In this document: positions 1-11,768 of the stretch, in pieces | How positions within the stretch are numbered: the stretch's first letter is position 1 | Layout: every line of letters starts with the position of its first letter | NCBI GenBank assembly: GCA_004352715.1 | Contig: SCFE01000002.1 | Coordinates: forward strand, 1,492,066 to 1,556,065 | Origin: Hofstenia miamia | Lineage: Eukaryota > Xenacoelomorpha > Acoela | Direction: 5' to 3' | DNA length: 64,000 nucleotides | The notes under the pieces: model-generated | The model's input: only the letters and a program-made list of their open reading frames with translations | Databases searched by the model: none | Told to the model about the DNA's origin: nothing | Program-made: the position numbers and the translations under genes

Positions 1-290
1 TTTCCTCCACTCTCAGTTCTTATCTTCTTTAACTCCTTAGTGACCTCTAGTAGGGACCCCTTAGGTTGCTCTTCTACATATTCCTTTAGCCCTAGTGCTT
101 CTGCTTCTACAGTCTCCTCCACACTTATCAGCCCCTTCCCTCCCTTATGCCTTGCCATGTACAGCCTATCTACATCTCCATTGAGGTTGAAAGCTCTCTC
201 TGCTGCTAGTATCTTCCTTGTCTCCCTGTCTAATTCCCTCAGTTCATTCTTATTCCTTATTATTATTATTATTATTATAGAATATGGATA
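1..290 (-). mobile_element. Non-LTR retrotransposon ORF, C-terminal fragment
   Basis: The minus strand is open from about 290 to the window edge. It reads like the thumb/C-terminal region of a non-LTR retrotransposon polyprotein, with motifs resembling RELDRETRK, DVDRLYMARHKGGKGL and SVEETVEAEALGL. In such proteins a segment of the form LDRKTRK...DVDRLY.PR..GGRGL..VE follows the reverse transcriptase domain. The segment is GC-richer than its surroundings. It starts abruptly at a (TTA)n run at about 262-281, so its 5' part is missing here; downstream sequence lies outside the window. The clade cannot be fixed from this piece. Confidence 0.6.
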
Positions 291-599
291 AAGGAAAGGG
301 AAGGATGTGAATACCAAAGTGGAAGCTTTTAAGAACTAAATTACTTAAGATTATTGAACATAGTGAAAATATTTGGAGCCTTATAGTAATGCTGAAATTG
401 AAAATGCTTTCTTTCAGATTTCTTATTTTTTCAATATTATTGAAGCTGTTTCGAAGGTATTTTTCCTTCCATAAATGCGTTTGCTACAAAGTTTTCAGCA
501 AATGTTCATATATTGTAGTACTGCAAATGGTCAAAACGTTAACATAAAATATTCACTTCAATTAATTGTATAGGAAGGTTTTGTGACAATAGTATGTCT

Positions 600-3110
600 A
601 AAAACCATCTGAAGAATGTTTGCTTATTTACTGTTTTAAGTTTAGCTCTATTGAAAACTACCTTAGTGTTGACTTTGTCTGTCATGCAATCTTGATCAAT
701 GATTGCAATGTATTGACAATTTTCTGCGTTTATTTGCCCCCACTTGGTAGCAAATTCAGGCCAACAACTGATGCGTTTAAAGAATATTTTATGTTAATTT
801 ATAATGAATTTGTTCGAGTTTACAGAAAAGCAAATCATTTGGTATATGTATTTGGATTTTTTAACTTGTATTTCACCTAATAGTTATGACCAAGAAATAA
901 TAGATATCTTTACCTCTTTGAATCTTTTTCAATTAGTAAATCACGAAACTCACATTAGAGGTAATACTCTTGATCTAATTTTCACTGATTCTGAAAATTT
1001 CACAGTGAAAGATTTTATCAAAAACCCAACAGATTTCTCTGATCACTACTCGATTTAAAGCAAAACTAATCTATCGTGTTTGGATATAAATCAGTATATG
1101 GATATAGAAAAAATTGGGACATCTAATTTATCTTTTACATATTCGAAAGATATGGAACTTTCACTCTTACAATCTCTATTCTCATTTTTCTATCTAGAAG
1201 ATTGCTTTGATATTATTTCATAAAAGAACGTGCTACTGATTACAGTCATTTGAAAACATTTTCGCAGGCCTGCCTTCCAAACTATTTCTCCTCACACTCT
1301 GTTTAATAAGTGTAGAAGAACTTTAAAGACAAAATCGTTACCGAACTTTAAAGATAAATATCTGAAACTAAGCCTTGAGCTTAAAGACTCAATTGAAATG
1401 GATAAAATTATTTTTGTTGAGTACTTGGCAAGGAGTGATATTAATTCATGCTACAAATTTTTAAAATCTCTCAAGTTCACCCAAATTAGTCTGCCTGTTG
1501 AATGGCAAAATGAACAAGCTCAAAATTATGTGGAAGCTAGTAATTTATCCAATAATTATTTTCTATCTGTTTATGAGGATCGGAACGAAATATCATCGCA
1601 TTTTAATTCAAGCATTTTTAACGAAATTCATGTATCAATTGAAGACGTTGATAACTCAATACGATGTATCACTATTAATGGGTGTGGTTTCGATGGTATT
1701 CCTTCCAAGTTCCTAAAAGATTATAGATCCTCAATCTCAGTTATATATATAACTTATTCAAAAAATGTATTTCACAAGGTTGTTACCCAGCTTGTTGGAA
1801 GATTGCCAAAGTAATACCTATCTTTAAAAAAGGTTCAAAATCACAAGTAAAAATTATCGCCCGATTTCAATTTTGCTAAAGTTATCCTTATTATTTGAAA
1901 AGATCATTTCTAATGAACTCCTACCTCTTTTTAAAGGTGTGTTAACTAGCAAACAACATGGTTTCTGCCAGAATAGATCGACTATTACTCAATTATTAAG
2001 GTATACTGAATAAATATATAACTGTAATGATTCGAATATTGCTCTGGCGAGTCTGTACCTTGATTTTAGTAAGGAATTTGATTTAGTGCCACATGGCTTG
2101 TTAATTAATAAACTGCATGATATTGGGATTGGTGGTTGTATCATCCACAAGGGTACTGTCTCGGTCCGATTTTATTCTTGTTATTTATAAACGACTTGTC
2201 TGACTATTGTCTCAATACTATATGTATATGTATGCTGGCGATGTTAAGATTACAAGCTTTCTTTTGAGCTATTGAACAAAGACATAAACAATCTTTTTCT
2301 ATGGGCTACTAAAAATAAAATGATATGTAACCTTGAAAAGTTTGAATATATTATCTTTGGGAAGTGTAATATTTCATCAAAATTAGAACGATTTAAGCGC
2401 AACTAATTCAGTTAGTGATCTTGGCATAATATTTACTTCCAATATGAGTTGCTCTAAACATATCGAAACGAGATTGAAAAAAATTCTCATACAAGTTTGG
2501 CTAAATTAAAAGAAATATACCTTTGTCTACGTCACATAATGTTAAGTCTGTACTTTATAAATCCCTTGTTTTATGTGGACTGGTTTATAGATCTGCCGTT
2601 TGGCATGCTAATGAAAAGGAAATTAAAACCTAGAGCAGTTCCAAAAGAAATGTATAAATTGGATAATTCAATTAAGAGGATATGAAGATGCACTTATGAA
2701 GCTTAGAATATCACCGATTTCAATGAAACTCCAACTCTCAGATATTTTTATTTCGTTGATTTATTACAAAATACTGATTTTAATTTTTTACAAATTGTCT
2801 CTAAATATTCCATGGAAAACTGGAAGAAATAAAAATTTATTCCATATTAAAAAGATAACAAAGCTAAAATCTGAATATAACTACTTCCGGCGGACGTGTA
2901 GATTATGTAATGGTTTTTATCGACAATTTAATATTAATGTCATGGATGGATCGAACAATCTGAAAAACGTCATCAAGGATGTATTTTTTATTTACTTGCA
3001 AACCAAGTATGCTGAATCACCAAGCTGCAACAGATACTTCATGTGTCTTTGCAGCTCCTGCATTTTCAAAGGGCACCGTAATTTCAATTTTCTTTAAAAC
3101 TTAAATTTTG
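600..3110 (+). mobile_element. Decayed CR1/Jockey-type non-LTR retrotransposon
   Basis: Several short open frames on the plus strand line up as one broken element. An apurinic-like endonuclease occupies about 620-1058, with readable pieces YLPPLGSKFRP, GNTLDLIFTDS and FSDHYS. A linker covers 1398-1814. The reverse transcriptase follows at about 1800-2300, with VIPIFKKG, NYRPISIL and LYLDFSKEFD, the last being a decayed LDFSKAFD motif. A C-terminal region runs to about 3097 and ends in a cysteine-containing tail (CLCSSC). Frames change several times and stop codons interrupt the RT, so the element is dead. It lies in what is probably an upstream intron of the CEP112-like gene. Confidence 0.75.
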
Positions 3111-4089
3111 CTTTCAGCTATTAGATAACATAATAAAATTTTATAATATTATTATTACTCATCTTCTGCAGTTCTTAGAACATTTTTCGTTTGTCATGTT
3201 TTAGATCTACAAATACTAATGAAAATTAATTTTTAGCTTGGTATAATATTTCTATCGACAGTTATTCGTAAAACAGTTTTTTCTATTTTTTTCGAATTAT
3301 GACGTCATTAGTTGTGCGTATAATTAATTTTTTGATTATCTTTGTAAGTGTTTTTTTTCAACACATTCCTACAATTGGTTATTTTTTTTGCCATATTAGC
3401 ATAATCAATTTCCATAAGATCTAAGCAGTTGGATAAAAGAAAATATGTAAAACTTTTAAAGAAACAAAACTGTAAATAGTGCTTTCTAAAAAATCAATCT
3501 CCTAATTATTTTAAAAATACGTTGCGTAAACGCAACATTGGGAGCAATTGTATGATAAAACAAATTGACAATGGAAATTGATTTGTGAATTCTAGGAAGA
3601 TGAAAGCTAAGATTAAAAAAGGATCCAAGTCTTAGATTTCTATGAGCAGTTTATTGAGAAGAAATTTGAGATAAGGAGGTATTGGAAGGAGTTTCGAATT
3701 TAGTAGATGTGAGGATTTGAGAAGAAATTCACATTGGAGAGCATGACACATGATACTGTTCATTTTAATGATTAATCTCGTTTGAAAAGCCAACATTGCC
3801 ATCCATAAAAGTGAGAAAATGGAATAATAGTATTTAAAAAAATAATTTTGTGTTATGATTTGAGGAATTTGGAATAGACGATTTGAGAAAATAGAAGGTA
3901 GACGTGAATTTATTAATGCGATGATAATTGCATTGATTAAGGTGATTGTGAAAACTTTACCTTACAAAAAAACTTTATATGGACATTTCTAATTGTCTTA
4001 CGAAATTAATCATTGCCACATTCTTCAAAGGCATTATTTAATTTTCAAAAATCCACAAATGTATCTATATTTTAAATTATGTTAATTAG
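3111..4089. other. Non-coding, probably intronic
   Basis: AT-rich sequence between the decayed retroelement and the first recognisable CEP112-like exon. No coding signal or repeat stands out. It ends in the splice acceptor TTAATTAG immediately before 4090. Confidence 0.5.
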
Positions 4090-4371
4090 GTGTTTTGGAG
4101 CGTTTAACCACTCAAACCAATTCTCTGAGTTTGGAGAACTATACAAAAAAGTATGATTTCGCAGAAAACAGTGCAACTCCTGCATGGGTTGATACGGAGT
4201 TAAACATCAGTAGCAATAGTCGATTAGAAAAATCACCCTTATCATCAACTCAATCTCTACGAAATCCTACTCGTGGAGGTAAACCAAGCTCTGCTATTGA
4301 TACCGACTGGTTGGGGAGAGAGTTTGGTGGCGATAGACGAAGGACTGTGGTTAATGAAGATAATAAATTTG
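4090..4371 (+). CDS. CEP112: CEP112-like coiled-coil protein, first visible exon
   Basis: This is the first of six exons that splice in a consistent frame (4090-4371, 5257-5567, 5670-5900, 8048-8332, 8566-~8885, ~11769-12680). Together they give about 760-780 residues. The N-terminus must lie upstream of the window: no start codon is seen, and the exon opens with two bases of a split codon after TTAATTAG. This exon encodes a Ser/Asn/Arg-rich, probably disordered linker containing DTDWLGREFGGDRRR. It ends in G|GTAAGC, phase 1. The other exons are almost pure coiled coil. I assign CEP112 (centrosomal protein 112, CCDC46) because the C-terminus recalls that family from memory (LKSMLPMSVRSEMESTIESL; human ends in a comparable LMP..R.E.E.TI.SL segment) and because the length would fit a family of about 955 residues. 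Another centrosomal coiled-coil protein is possible. Confidence 0.6.
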
Positions 4372-5256
4372 GTAAGCTAAATATTTTAAATAAGAGAATA
4401 AATTAGTTTATCATTGGTTATTACAGAGCTGCAATTTTAATATTCTACATTTAGGTCTCATTTTTTAGTTAGTAAAATGCAATGAAGCTGAATACAACTC
4501 CACCTCCCACAATTTAGCATGTTTGAAATGTAGGCGATGATTTGCACGCCGAAGGGCATTAATAGTTCAAATTTTGTTGTTTTATTGTTTTTCTTATTAT
4601 CTAACAACCCACATGTACTGCATTTATTTATGTATTTCTACAAGATGCGAAAGTCAAGCCCTTTTTGGCATAAGATGAGAACAAATAATATTTTTTTGCT
4701 ACAAGTTCATCACATAAGTGAAAAGTGCATTCACGGAAACTTAAGCACGCTGAAAAAATAATTACAATAAACATGTCCAACAAGACGATGGCACTAGCTT
4801 ACATAGTGATTTTCCTGAACCACCTAATTAGCAAGAATGGGGATATTCATTGGCCTTCACGAGCGTCTGACATTTGCTCGTGTGATTACTTTTTGTGTGG
4901 ATATTTGAAATCGACAATTTTTTAAACTCATCCGGCAATAATACCGGTCATTGGACGTGGCCGTGATATTTTTTGTAGCAGACTTACACAGTGTGTACAA
5001 AATAATGGAGATTTTATTCAAAGCTTAATTATTTTTGTATAGTACATATTGTTAGGCTCTATTTTCTTAATATCAAATGGGGGGTTGACTGCTGCACCCC
5101 GTATTTCAAATATAATGTGTCAAGCTGCGTGATCAAGCTATTTCTTTGACAATTGAATATTTTGTAGCTCGCTCGTAACGCTGTCCTATCCGATGCACAT
5201 TGACCAGTGAACTATTTTCAAACTGCCTTCTGATAAAATTTATGAACATTCTTTAG
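4372..5256 (+). other. Intron 1 of the CEP112-like gene
   Basis: 885-bp intron, GTAAGC...CTTTAG. No element or gene is recognised in it; the open frames at 4537-4925 have no coding character. Confidence 0.6.
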
Positions 5257-5567
5257 TGAATAGCTTTCAAGAGTGCCGGTGGTATGAAGAAAAACTTCAA
5301 CTCCAACAACAGAATGACACTGCTGTTCAAAATATCCTTGCTCGCAAGAATGCAGAGTTGGAAGCTCTTCGGCGTAGTTCCCAGTCTCAAATAGAGCAGA
5401 TGCAATCGCAGTTGCGCATTTTAGAGTCCCGCTTTAAAACTGCAGTTGAAGAACTCGAGGACAACCGAAGCTCCAACACTGCCAAATTACAACAAATTAA
5501 GGCTTTGTCTCAGCAAAACCTTGAAGTGGCTCAGCAAGAAAATAGCAAGCGGCTACAAATTCTGCAG
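5257..5567 (+). CDS. CEP112: CEP112-like gene, exon 2
   Basis: Acceptor CTTTAG|TG completes a GTG codon with the final G of the previous exon. The exon encodes NSFQECRWYEEKLQLQQQ followed by a Gln/Glu/Leu-rich heptad pattern, a coiled coil. Donor CAG|GTGAGT is phase 0. The reading frame runs on into the intron as hydrophobic non-coding sequence, so the donor marks the true end. Confidence 0.7.
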
Positions 5568-5669
5568 GTGAGTTATATTGCCTTCGCAATTTTTCATATT
5601 TTCTCATTTTTTACATTTTTTTGCAAGTGGTAGTCATCAGTCAAAGTGGTAGAACTAGCTTACATTTAG

Positions 5670-5900
5670 AACAGGTGGGAGTCAGAGAGGGCTGAAATTG
5701 ATCGTCGTCATCAGTCCGCAATGGAGAACATCGTTTCAGAAACTGAGCGACGTTTGAAAGAAATGGAGGCCGAATATTCTTCGCAACAAAACACTACTTC
5801 ACAAGTAACTCAAGACTTAGAAAACCGAGTTTCTATATTAGCCAGAGAAACGGAACGGTTAAGAGAAGAAAATATGGAATTAGAGCGTTTAAAAATGCAG
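5670..5900 (+). CDS. CEP112: CEP112-like gene, exon 3
   Basis: The upstream intron is only 102 bp. Acceptor ACATTTAG|AAC gives NRWESERAEIDRRHQSAMEN, in phase 0 with the previous exon. All 77 residues are charged coiled coil (ETERRLKEMEAEY, ENRVSILARETERLREENME). Donor ATGCAG|GTACTG, phase 0. Confidence 0.7.
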
Positions 5901-8047
5901 GTACTGTGGTATGCAATTTGATTCTATTTATCCAATGTTCCTTTAGAGATATTAAACCCACACGATCCAAACATTTTTTTACAAGTTATGATGGTTTCTA
6001 TAAAAAAATTAAAATAAAATATAACTTACTAAATAATAAAGGTATTCAAAATCTCAAAGTACTATTAGATAGAGAATAGACTCCTCTTTCATTTTAATCC
6101 TTTGGATGATCTTTTGCCAGAACACAAAGGCGTTCAGTTGAGTTATTGCTGCTATTGACTTTAGACCACTTTATTATCGGAGCAATAAGTATGGAACGAA
6201 CTTGAATGTTTTTTGTAAAAATCGGATTTTCCACAGAATATATGCATATTTTAATGTACTCCAAACAGTAAAATGAATTGAGCAAGATTAGCAAGGATTT
6301 GCTCTGCGGTTGGCTAGCAAGCCGAATATATTGTATTAGGAATGGTTGCTGGGCAGACTCGGGGAACAGCATTTCAAGTTCGATGACGTACGAGGGCAAT
6401 TGTAAATCAATGTCTAATGCTTCTTGTACTTCAGACAAGAATGTAAGGAGTCTGGCAGCATCAACAACAAGGGTGCATCGAAAAACGATACTACGAAGCA
6501 GATAGATCCTCCATAAAATATTCTGGAGCTAGAATACAGTTTTGATCAGTATATTGGCAATTCCTACCGGAGAAGAAAGAGGCCATTCGAGAAGGCATTT
6601 TAGCAAGTTCTGAATTAGCACTTTCTGCTTTAAGCGAAGATGAATGATTAAGGTCTAGCGGTCGATAGTGGCTTATCGTAAAACCTTCTTATTGGACGGC
6701 TTCTACATAGTACTTGTTGCGAATTTGAATTGAATAGGGGAGGTGGTCGATCGCAGGTTGACTTCTATACCCTTGTGGCAGTGATTGTAGAATCCCAACT
6801 GTAATGTTGTACGTAGAGAGGGCGCTTCGTACGGTGAGATATTGGGTGTCGAGTTTCGCAGATTATTTTAAGAGGTTGGTGAATATAACAAGATCGTTAC
6901 AATTTTGTCTTTTGCAGCAGGTAGCCACGCTCCCCGAGAATATGGAACTATTTTTGTGTCGAAATTATTTTTGCACCTACATGTTTAGGCCACTGTTAGT
7001 TTTATATGGACCAATCACTGCGCTGAAACAGTTGAAAATATATTTGAGCTCTTGGTGGTGGGCTTAGTTGCCATAAAAGTGTTTGGAGACGACAGCCGAA
7101 CTATTTCTGATTGATGTTTAACCGTTTAGCAATAGAATAGAACATTTCCAACAAGATCCTGTCCCAAGAACCTCAACGTCATCGTGGAGTAGAAAGAGTT
7201 AAATATCACGTTCTATCTTAAATCTATTGACGAAATAATGTTTCTATGAGATATTACACTTATTTCACCTTTTTGATCTTCAGAATCCTAAGTATGATCA
7301 AGGATTCTGAAGGTTTTCACCAAGTTTTTTCAAATGAATTTTATAATTATTGTTTATTTAGTACTACAATGGTTTGAATTACTTCTAACTGCAATTTAAT
7401 TAATTAAACTCACTACACACTTAACTCACCCAATACTGATAGTTTACTGTGTTCAAACGAACATGTTAGAAATCGACGAGCTAGAATTAATTCTGTTTTA
7501 TCACTCTTAAATACTTACTGCTTGGAAATTGCTTTACGTCTGGCCTTATTTTGCATTGAAATTGATAATTTTAAACGCGGACATACCCCGAGGACACATG
7601 CTTCTAAGACGCTTCAATTTTAAATAATTTGTTTGAATTTCATTTGTTTGTACAATTCGTTGTGTAGGTTTAGGGTATTTGCCTTGGAACAATTCGAAAT
7701 TGTTACTGCGAACTGACATTTAGTATATCTTAGTATATTTTTATTATTTAGAGGATAATTTATAGAACTCCAGTACAAAAACTTAATGAAGAAATATGAA
7801 ATTGTGTTTTATTTTACTTCATAGATAATTTGCTGGAAATATTTCTTAGTTGAACCATTTTTAAACTTATTGCTTGTTAGGGTAATTATTGCTAGAAACT
7901 ATTTTTGAAACCAGTAGATTTTCAAATTTCATATTTATGTTAACTTTGAATTGGAAATATAGTCCTTAACTTTCATTTTTTAGTTGTTTTTTGCTTACCT
8001 ACGACATTCACCAAAATTATTTTCTTTTACGTAAATTTCTACTTTAG
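5901..8047 (+). other. Intron 3 of the CEP112-like gene
   Basis: 2147-bp intron. It holds the antisense protein-like relic at about 6300-6890, described separately. The remainder, notably 7200-8047, is AT-rich with no recognised feature. Confidence 0.55.
6270..6890 (-). pseudogene. Antisense protein-like relic of unknown family
   Basis: A locally GC-richer island on the minus strand reads as protein with ordinary codon usage but shifting frames. From about 6865 down to 6502 one frame gives LDTQYLTVRSALSTYNITVG, then PQGYRSQPAIDHLPYSIQIR, then MPSRMASFFSGRNCQYTDQN and APEYFMEDLSAS; a stop lies at about 6693. From about 6537 down to 6094 another frame is open, with VVDAARLLTFLSEVQEALDI and LPSYVIELEMLFPESAQQPF. 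This pattern suggests a decayed coding copy, either a gene fragment or a transposon. I do not recognise the family. The plus strand also offers some readable frames at 6900-7190, so even the sense strand is not certain. Confidence 0.35.
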
Positions 8048-8332
8048 GCTGAGTATGAGACGCAAGCCTTAAACGAGGGGTTTATTGAACTGCGTTCTCG
8101 TTTGGAAAAGTTTGAAGTCAAGTACAAGAGCATCATTGAAGAAAACGCTCGCGATAAGCGCGAAGTTCTTCAAAAGCACTCGGCTGCTCTCGAAGAAGTT
8201 AATCGTGAGAAGTGTGATGTGGTTGGAGGATTAAAGCTAAAGATTGATGAATTGGAAAAATCTCTTGCTGACCAGAGACGGCTTTCAACCGAAAAAGAGT
8301 TCGAACATGAACGCCGAATTAAAGAAAATGAG
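8048..8332 (+). CDS. CEP112: CEP112-like gene, exon 4
   Basis: Acceptor TACTTTAG|GCT opens AEYETQALNEGFIELRSRLE. The frame continues through coiled coil (FEVKYKSIIEENARDKREVL, LKLKIDELEKSLADQRRLS) to ERRIKENE and donor GAG|GTACAT. Both ends are phase 0. GC content and codon use stand out clearly from the flanking introns. A 233-bp intron follows. Confidence 0.72.
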
Positions 8333-8565
8333 GTACATCATTTTCCTATAAATAAAGACAAAAAAATTAGAAGTATTGGAGTTATTTTTACCACAGCTTA
8401 CAGAAAACTTATAAACAGAATGGAACAAGTGTTTCATTTCATTTAATTTTCACCAACACTTTTAGTTGCCTTTTTACAATTAATTAGTGTAAACTTTCTA
8501 AAATTGTCTGATTTTTGTATTGAATGCATATACAGGTGTGTTGACTTGTTCAATCATTCTTTTAG

Positions 8566-8885
8566 TGTTCTTGGCAATCAGAAAAGTCGATGCTAGAACA
8601 ACGTCATCATCGACAGGAACAAGAGTTACAGTTAGAGAGGGATTTAGCTGAACGAGAGTTGCGTGCCCGCGCTCAGCGTGCCGAAGAATGTCTTGAACAG
8701 ACAACAAAGGAGATGTCCAGACTGCGTGAGCTACATCGCTCTGAACTCGATCAAAACCAGCACACATTCGAAGAATTCAAATCACGAGTGGAAACTTCAC
8801 ACCAGCATGTGTATGATGAAATGCGCATGCAGGTTGACAATCTCAAGATTCAACTGAATGAAACGAATTCCGCTAAAGAGACTAA
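8566..8885 (+). CDS. CEP112: CEP112-like gene, exon 5 (3' end uncertain)
   Basis: Acceptor TTCTTTTAG|TGT gives CSWQSEKSMLEQRHHRQEQE and then dense Arg/Glu/Gln coiled coil. The exon end is ambiguous. A phase-0 donor CAG|GTTGAC after 8832 joins in frame with the acceptor at 11768. Coding-like heptads, however, continue to 8885 (VDNLKIQLNETNSAKET), where AA|GTATTA is a phase-2 donor that would need the acceptor at 11773. The frame stops at 8899-8901 if it is not spliced. Confidence 0.65.
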
Positions 8886-8939
8886 GTATTATCAAATATA
8901 AATAAAAATCACGAAAAATAAAAATGAAAAAATATAAAT

Positions 8940-9044
8940 TTTTTTCCTATGTACAAAACACCATTTGGTTACATAACACCAATATATGTGGTGAGCGTTA
9001 CAAAGCACCAATATATGTGAAAACTTTATTACAAATCACCAATA

Positions 9045-9076
<32 letters not shown>

Positions 9077-9078
9077 CA
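8940..9078. repeat. CACCAATATATGTG direct repeats and (TA)n
   Basis: Three copies of a roughly 14-bp unit (CACCAATATATGTG and variants) occur at about 8979-9050, spaced about 30 bp apart. They are followed by a (TA)n microsatellite at about 9049-9076. They lie in the CEP112-like intron, just outside the piggyBac insertion. Confidence 0.7.
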
Positions 9079-9206
9079 GTGATGTTATATGAACTTAGAG
9101 TCATTGTCATTTATGTTGCATTTTTTATGGGTTTTCCACTTAACTACACTTTCACTTTTATTGTATTTTTCAACTCCTTGGAATTTGACAAATTTTTGTA
9201 TTTTAA

Positions 9207-11332
9207 CCTGTTAAGCGTCACGCCTAATACAACACGTTGCTTTCGTATTGTCACCTTTTACCATCAGTTTTGTTTAGCGCGCAGTCACGAGTTTTATTTT
9301 TTAAAAGTAGCATAAAGTATTTTACGAAGGTCTGTTTGTTGTTTATTAACTCTACAATTTACACTAATATAACTTATACAAGACAAAGCATTAAGCATTA
9401 TGGTGCTAAAGGCTGTTTTATTTTCAAAGAACAAGCATTAAACATACAAAAGTGCATTGAATTCATTTTTTGTGTGCCAATCTTTGAAATAAGGTGCAAC
9501 ACAAAGACTAACTTCACAATCTTTACGCCAATATGAGTTTTCCTTTCTTATCTTGTTCTTCCGACACTGAGAACAAGTCCTGAGTTTTCTTACATTTTTC
9601 TCCGTAGGAGGACAGTACTCGGGAAGGGGCTTTCCAATTACCCGCAATGGCTTTTCTGAGAGTCGGGGAGGTCTACGTGTAGTAGCAGGCTTTTTAGTGG
9701 CATATCTAGATATGAGCTTTTCATTAAGTTTCAAATTAGTCTCACTTCGTGTAACTTCCGCCAAGGGCTTTGTATTTGTATGTAATGTAACAATTCAGTA
9801 GAGTCTGTCCAATATTTGCCCGAACACTTTCTTGTAGTACTTTTTCAATCTATTTCTTGCGGTCGAAAAGTGAACCAATAGGTTATCAGATAAATCAACA
9901 CCACCCATGTTCGAATTGTAATCTATCACCGCTTTTGGTTTAGACATTTCTTTTCCACGCCTAGATTTGACGTTTACCATGGAGCCATCGTGTAATGTAC
10001 TCAGAACGCATACATCACATCCTTTTTGTCTTTCCATTTCAACAAAATAGACTTTTTACGGTATGATCTCACTATTTCACCTTCTTTTATTTTGGTGTCT
10101 TGATTTTTGCTGGGACGACATTTCTCGTCACTCTCACAGTGCCAACAGTATCAGTCTCACAATCAACAAGTTTATCTGCCAAAGTCGAGCTCGTGTAAAG
10201 TTATCAGTGTAGGGGCAATACCCCTTTCCCAATAAAGGAAGGGTCCATAAGAGAAAACACAATTCTAGAAGTTACGGGCAAATCCATATATTTTTCCATG
10301 TATGTTGTGCCAGCATAAATGAAAAAATTCCAAATATATTCTGTTGAACTTTCACAAAGATCGTAAAACTTCATACCAAATCTTTTGCGTTTAGCTGTAC
10401 ATATTGAACCCAAGATAAATTCCCGTTCCACCCTAACAATGACTCATTAATAGAAATTTTCTGATTTAGGATGTAGTTTTTCATAAACTTTTTCAAAATT
10501 AGATCAATGATTGTTTCTATTTTTGCAACCTTTCTTCCTGGCCTATCTGTAATGGTATCATTACCAACCAAATGTAGAAATGTATGCAGCAAGTAAAATC
10601 TACGTCCATCCTTATCTTACGAAAGAAAGAAGAAGCAACACTTTCATGAGAAGAAAAATACATTGAATTGCAACCTTGGAATCAATGCCCTGCAAAATAA
10701 GTAACCTAATGAACACTTTCATTTCATACCATTTACGTGCTCGTGATTTCTCCATTGTCATCTCTCAACTGAGTTGCAAATCTGGTTTCAGTAACGAGGT
10801 AAGCAATGATTTTTTTATCAAAATATTTCTCAAAGTATTCCACTGGGTTTTCCTGATCTTCAACTTTAAACTTCACTCCATGATCCGAACGAAAACTGAA
10901 GGGATTTTTTTCTCTACCACTGGCAACCCAATCTGTTGTCAAAGCATTTTCATCATCGCTATCAGATTATGAATATGCCCTTGGATCGGAATTGGTACCA
11001 TTCCGAGCTAGAACTCTTTAAATCCAGTTCATCTTCTTCTAACAATAACTCATCAGACAGACGATTTCTTTTTCTTGAAATCATTGAACAAAGTAAGGTA
11101 ATCGCTACGCATAATAAAGTGCTGTTGTCATGGAAACACTTGTTTTTGCGCCAAGTTCCATCACAGTGCTCCCAGACAACTTTCTTTTTTCTCTCTTTCT
11201 GAACGAGCAACGAGTTTTCTCGTAGCTGGCAGTTTAATGCAAGACATTTTAGTCTAAAACCGTTATATGCCGTTGATGACGGAACCTGAAGATAAGCTCA
11301 AACGGCAAATCTCGTTGGTGATTCTTAACAGG
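9207..11332 (-). mobile_element. Inactivated piggyBac DNA transposon
   Basis: About 2.1 kb inside the last intron of the CEP112-like gene, in antisense orientation. The ends are inverted: the left begins CCTGTTAAGCGTCAC and the right, read inward, begins CCTGTTAAGAATCAC (13 of 15 bases match). TTAA precedes the left end at 9203-9206; the right flank is TTGT, probably a mutated TTAA. The minus-strand pieces run N to C. They begin with an acidic N-terminus (RNRLSDELLLEEDELDLKSS, about 11088). Transposase core pieces follow (10942-10204: SFRSDHGVKFKVEDQENPVE, then GKGYCPYTDNF and DCETDTVGTVRVTRN). Next is the family hallmark KPKAVIDYNSNMGGVDLSD (about 9935), and last a C-terminal cysteine-rich zinc-binding tail (CSQCRKNK...SLCVAPYFKDWHT, 9580-9470). 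Frameshifts and stops between the pieces show the transposase is dead. Confidence 0.88.
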
Positions 11333-11768
11333 TTGTCATTCTTGACAATTTATAGCTAAAGTGAGTCATTATTGACCTTAAAATAGCTAGAAATTGGACC
11401 AAGGCTTTGACAGATTTGACTTATTGACTAAGTCAACTATGTGAATAACAGAAAATATTATATCGTTGAACAATAAATTAAGCATAAAATCAAGAGGTAA
11501 ACTTTCTTTATTAAAAAACTCAATCATTAAAACTTTTTGATTGTCCAATGTTATTTCTCAGTAAAAAAATATATGAACTATTGGGCATAAGTATTTACTG
11601 AAAATGTAAAACAAATTTAACTTCTATGAACAGAATCTTATCAAAATTGTAAAAATATCACGGTAGAAGTTGCGTACTGCCAAATCTCCAGGACACCAAG
11701 ACGTTGATTTATGTTTTCGATCCTAATTAATATCAGTTTAGTTGAAATTGTCACTGCTTATTGTTTAG

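Noticed and set aside
40-291. Plus-strand serine-rich 83-aa open frame at the window start
   Set aside because: It is the antisense of the non-LTR retrotransposon C-terminal segment, which is the better reading.
8498-8767. Minus-strand open frame over CEP112-like exon 5
   Set aside because: Shadow of the strongly coding plus-strand coiled-coil exon.
10676-11202. Plus-strand open frames over the piggyBac element
   Set aside because: The minus-strand frames carry the piggyBac signatures; the plus-strand ones have none.
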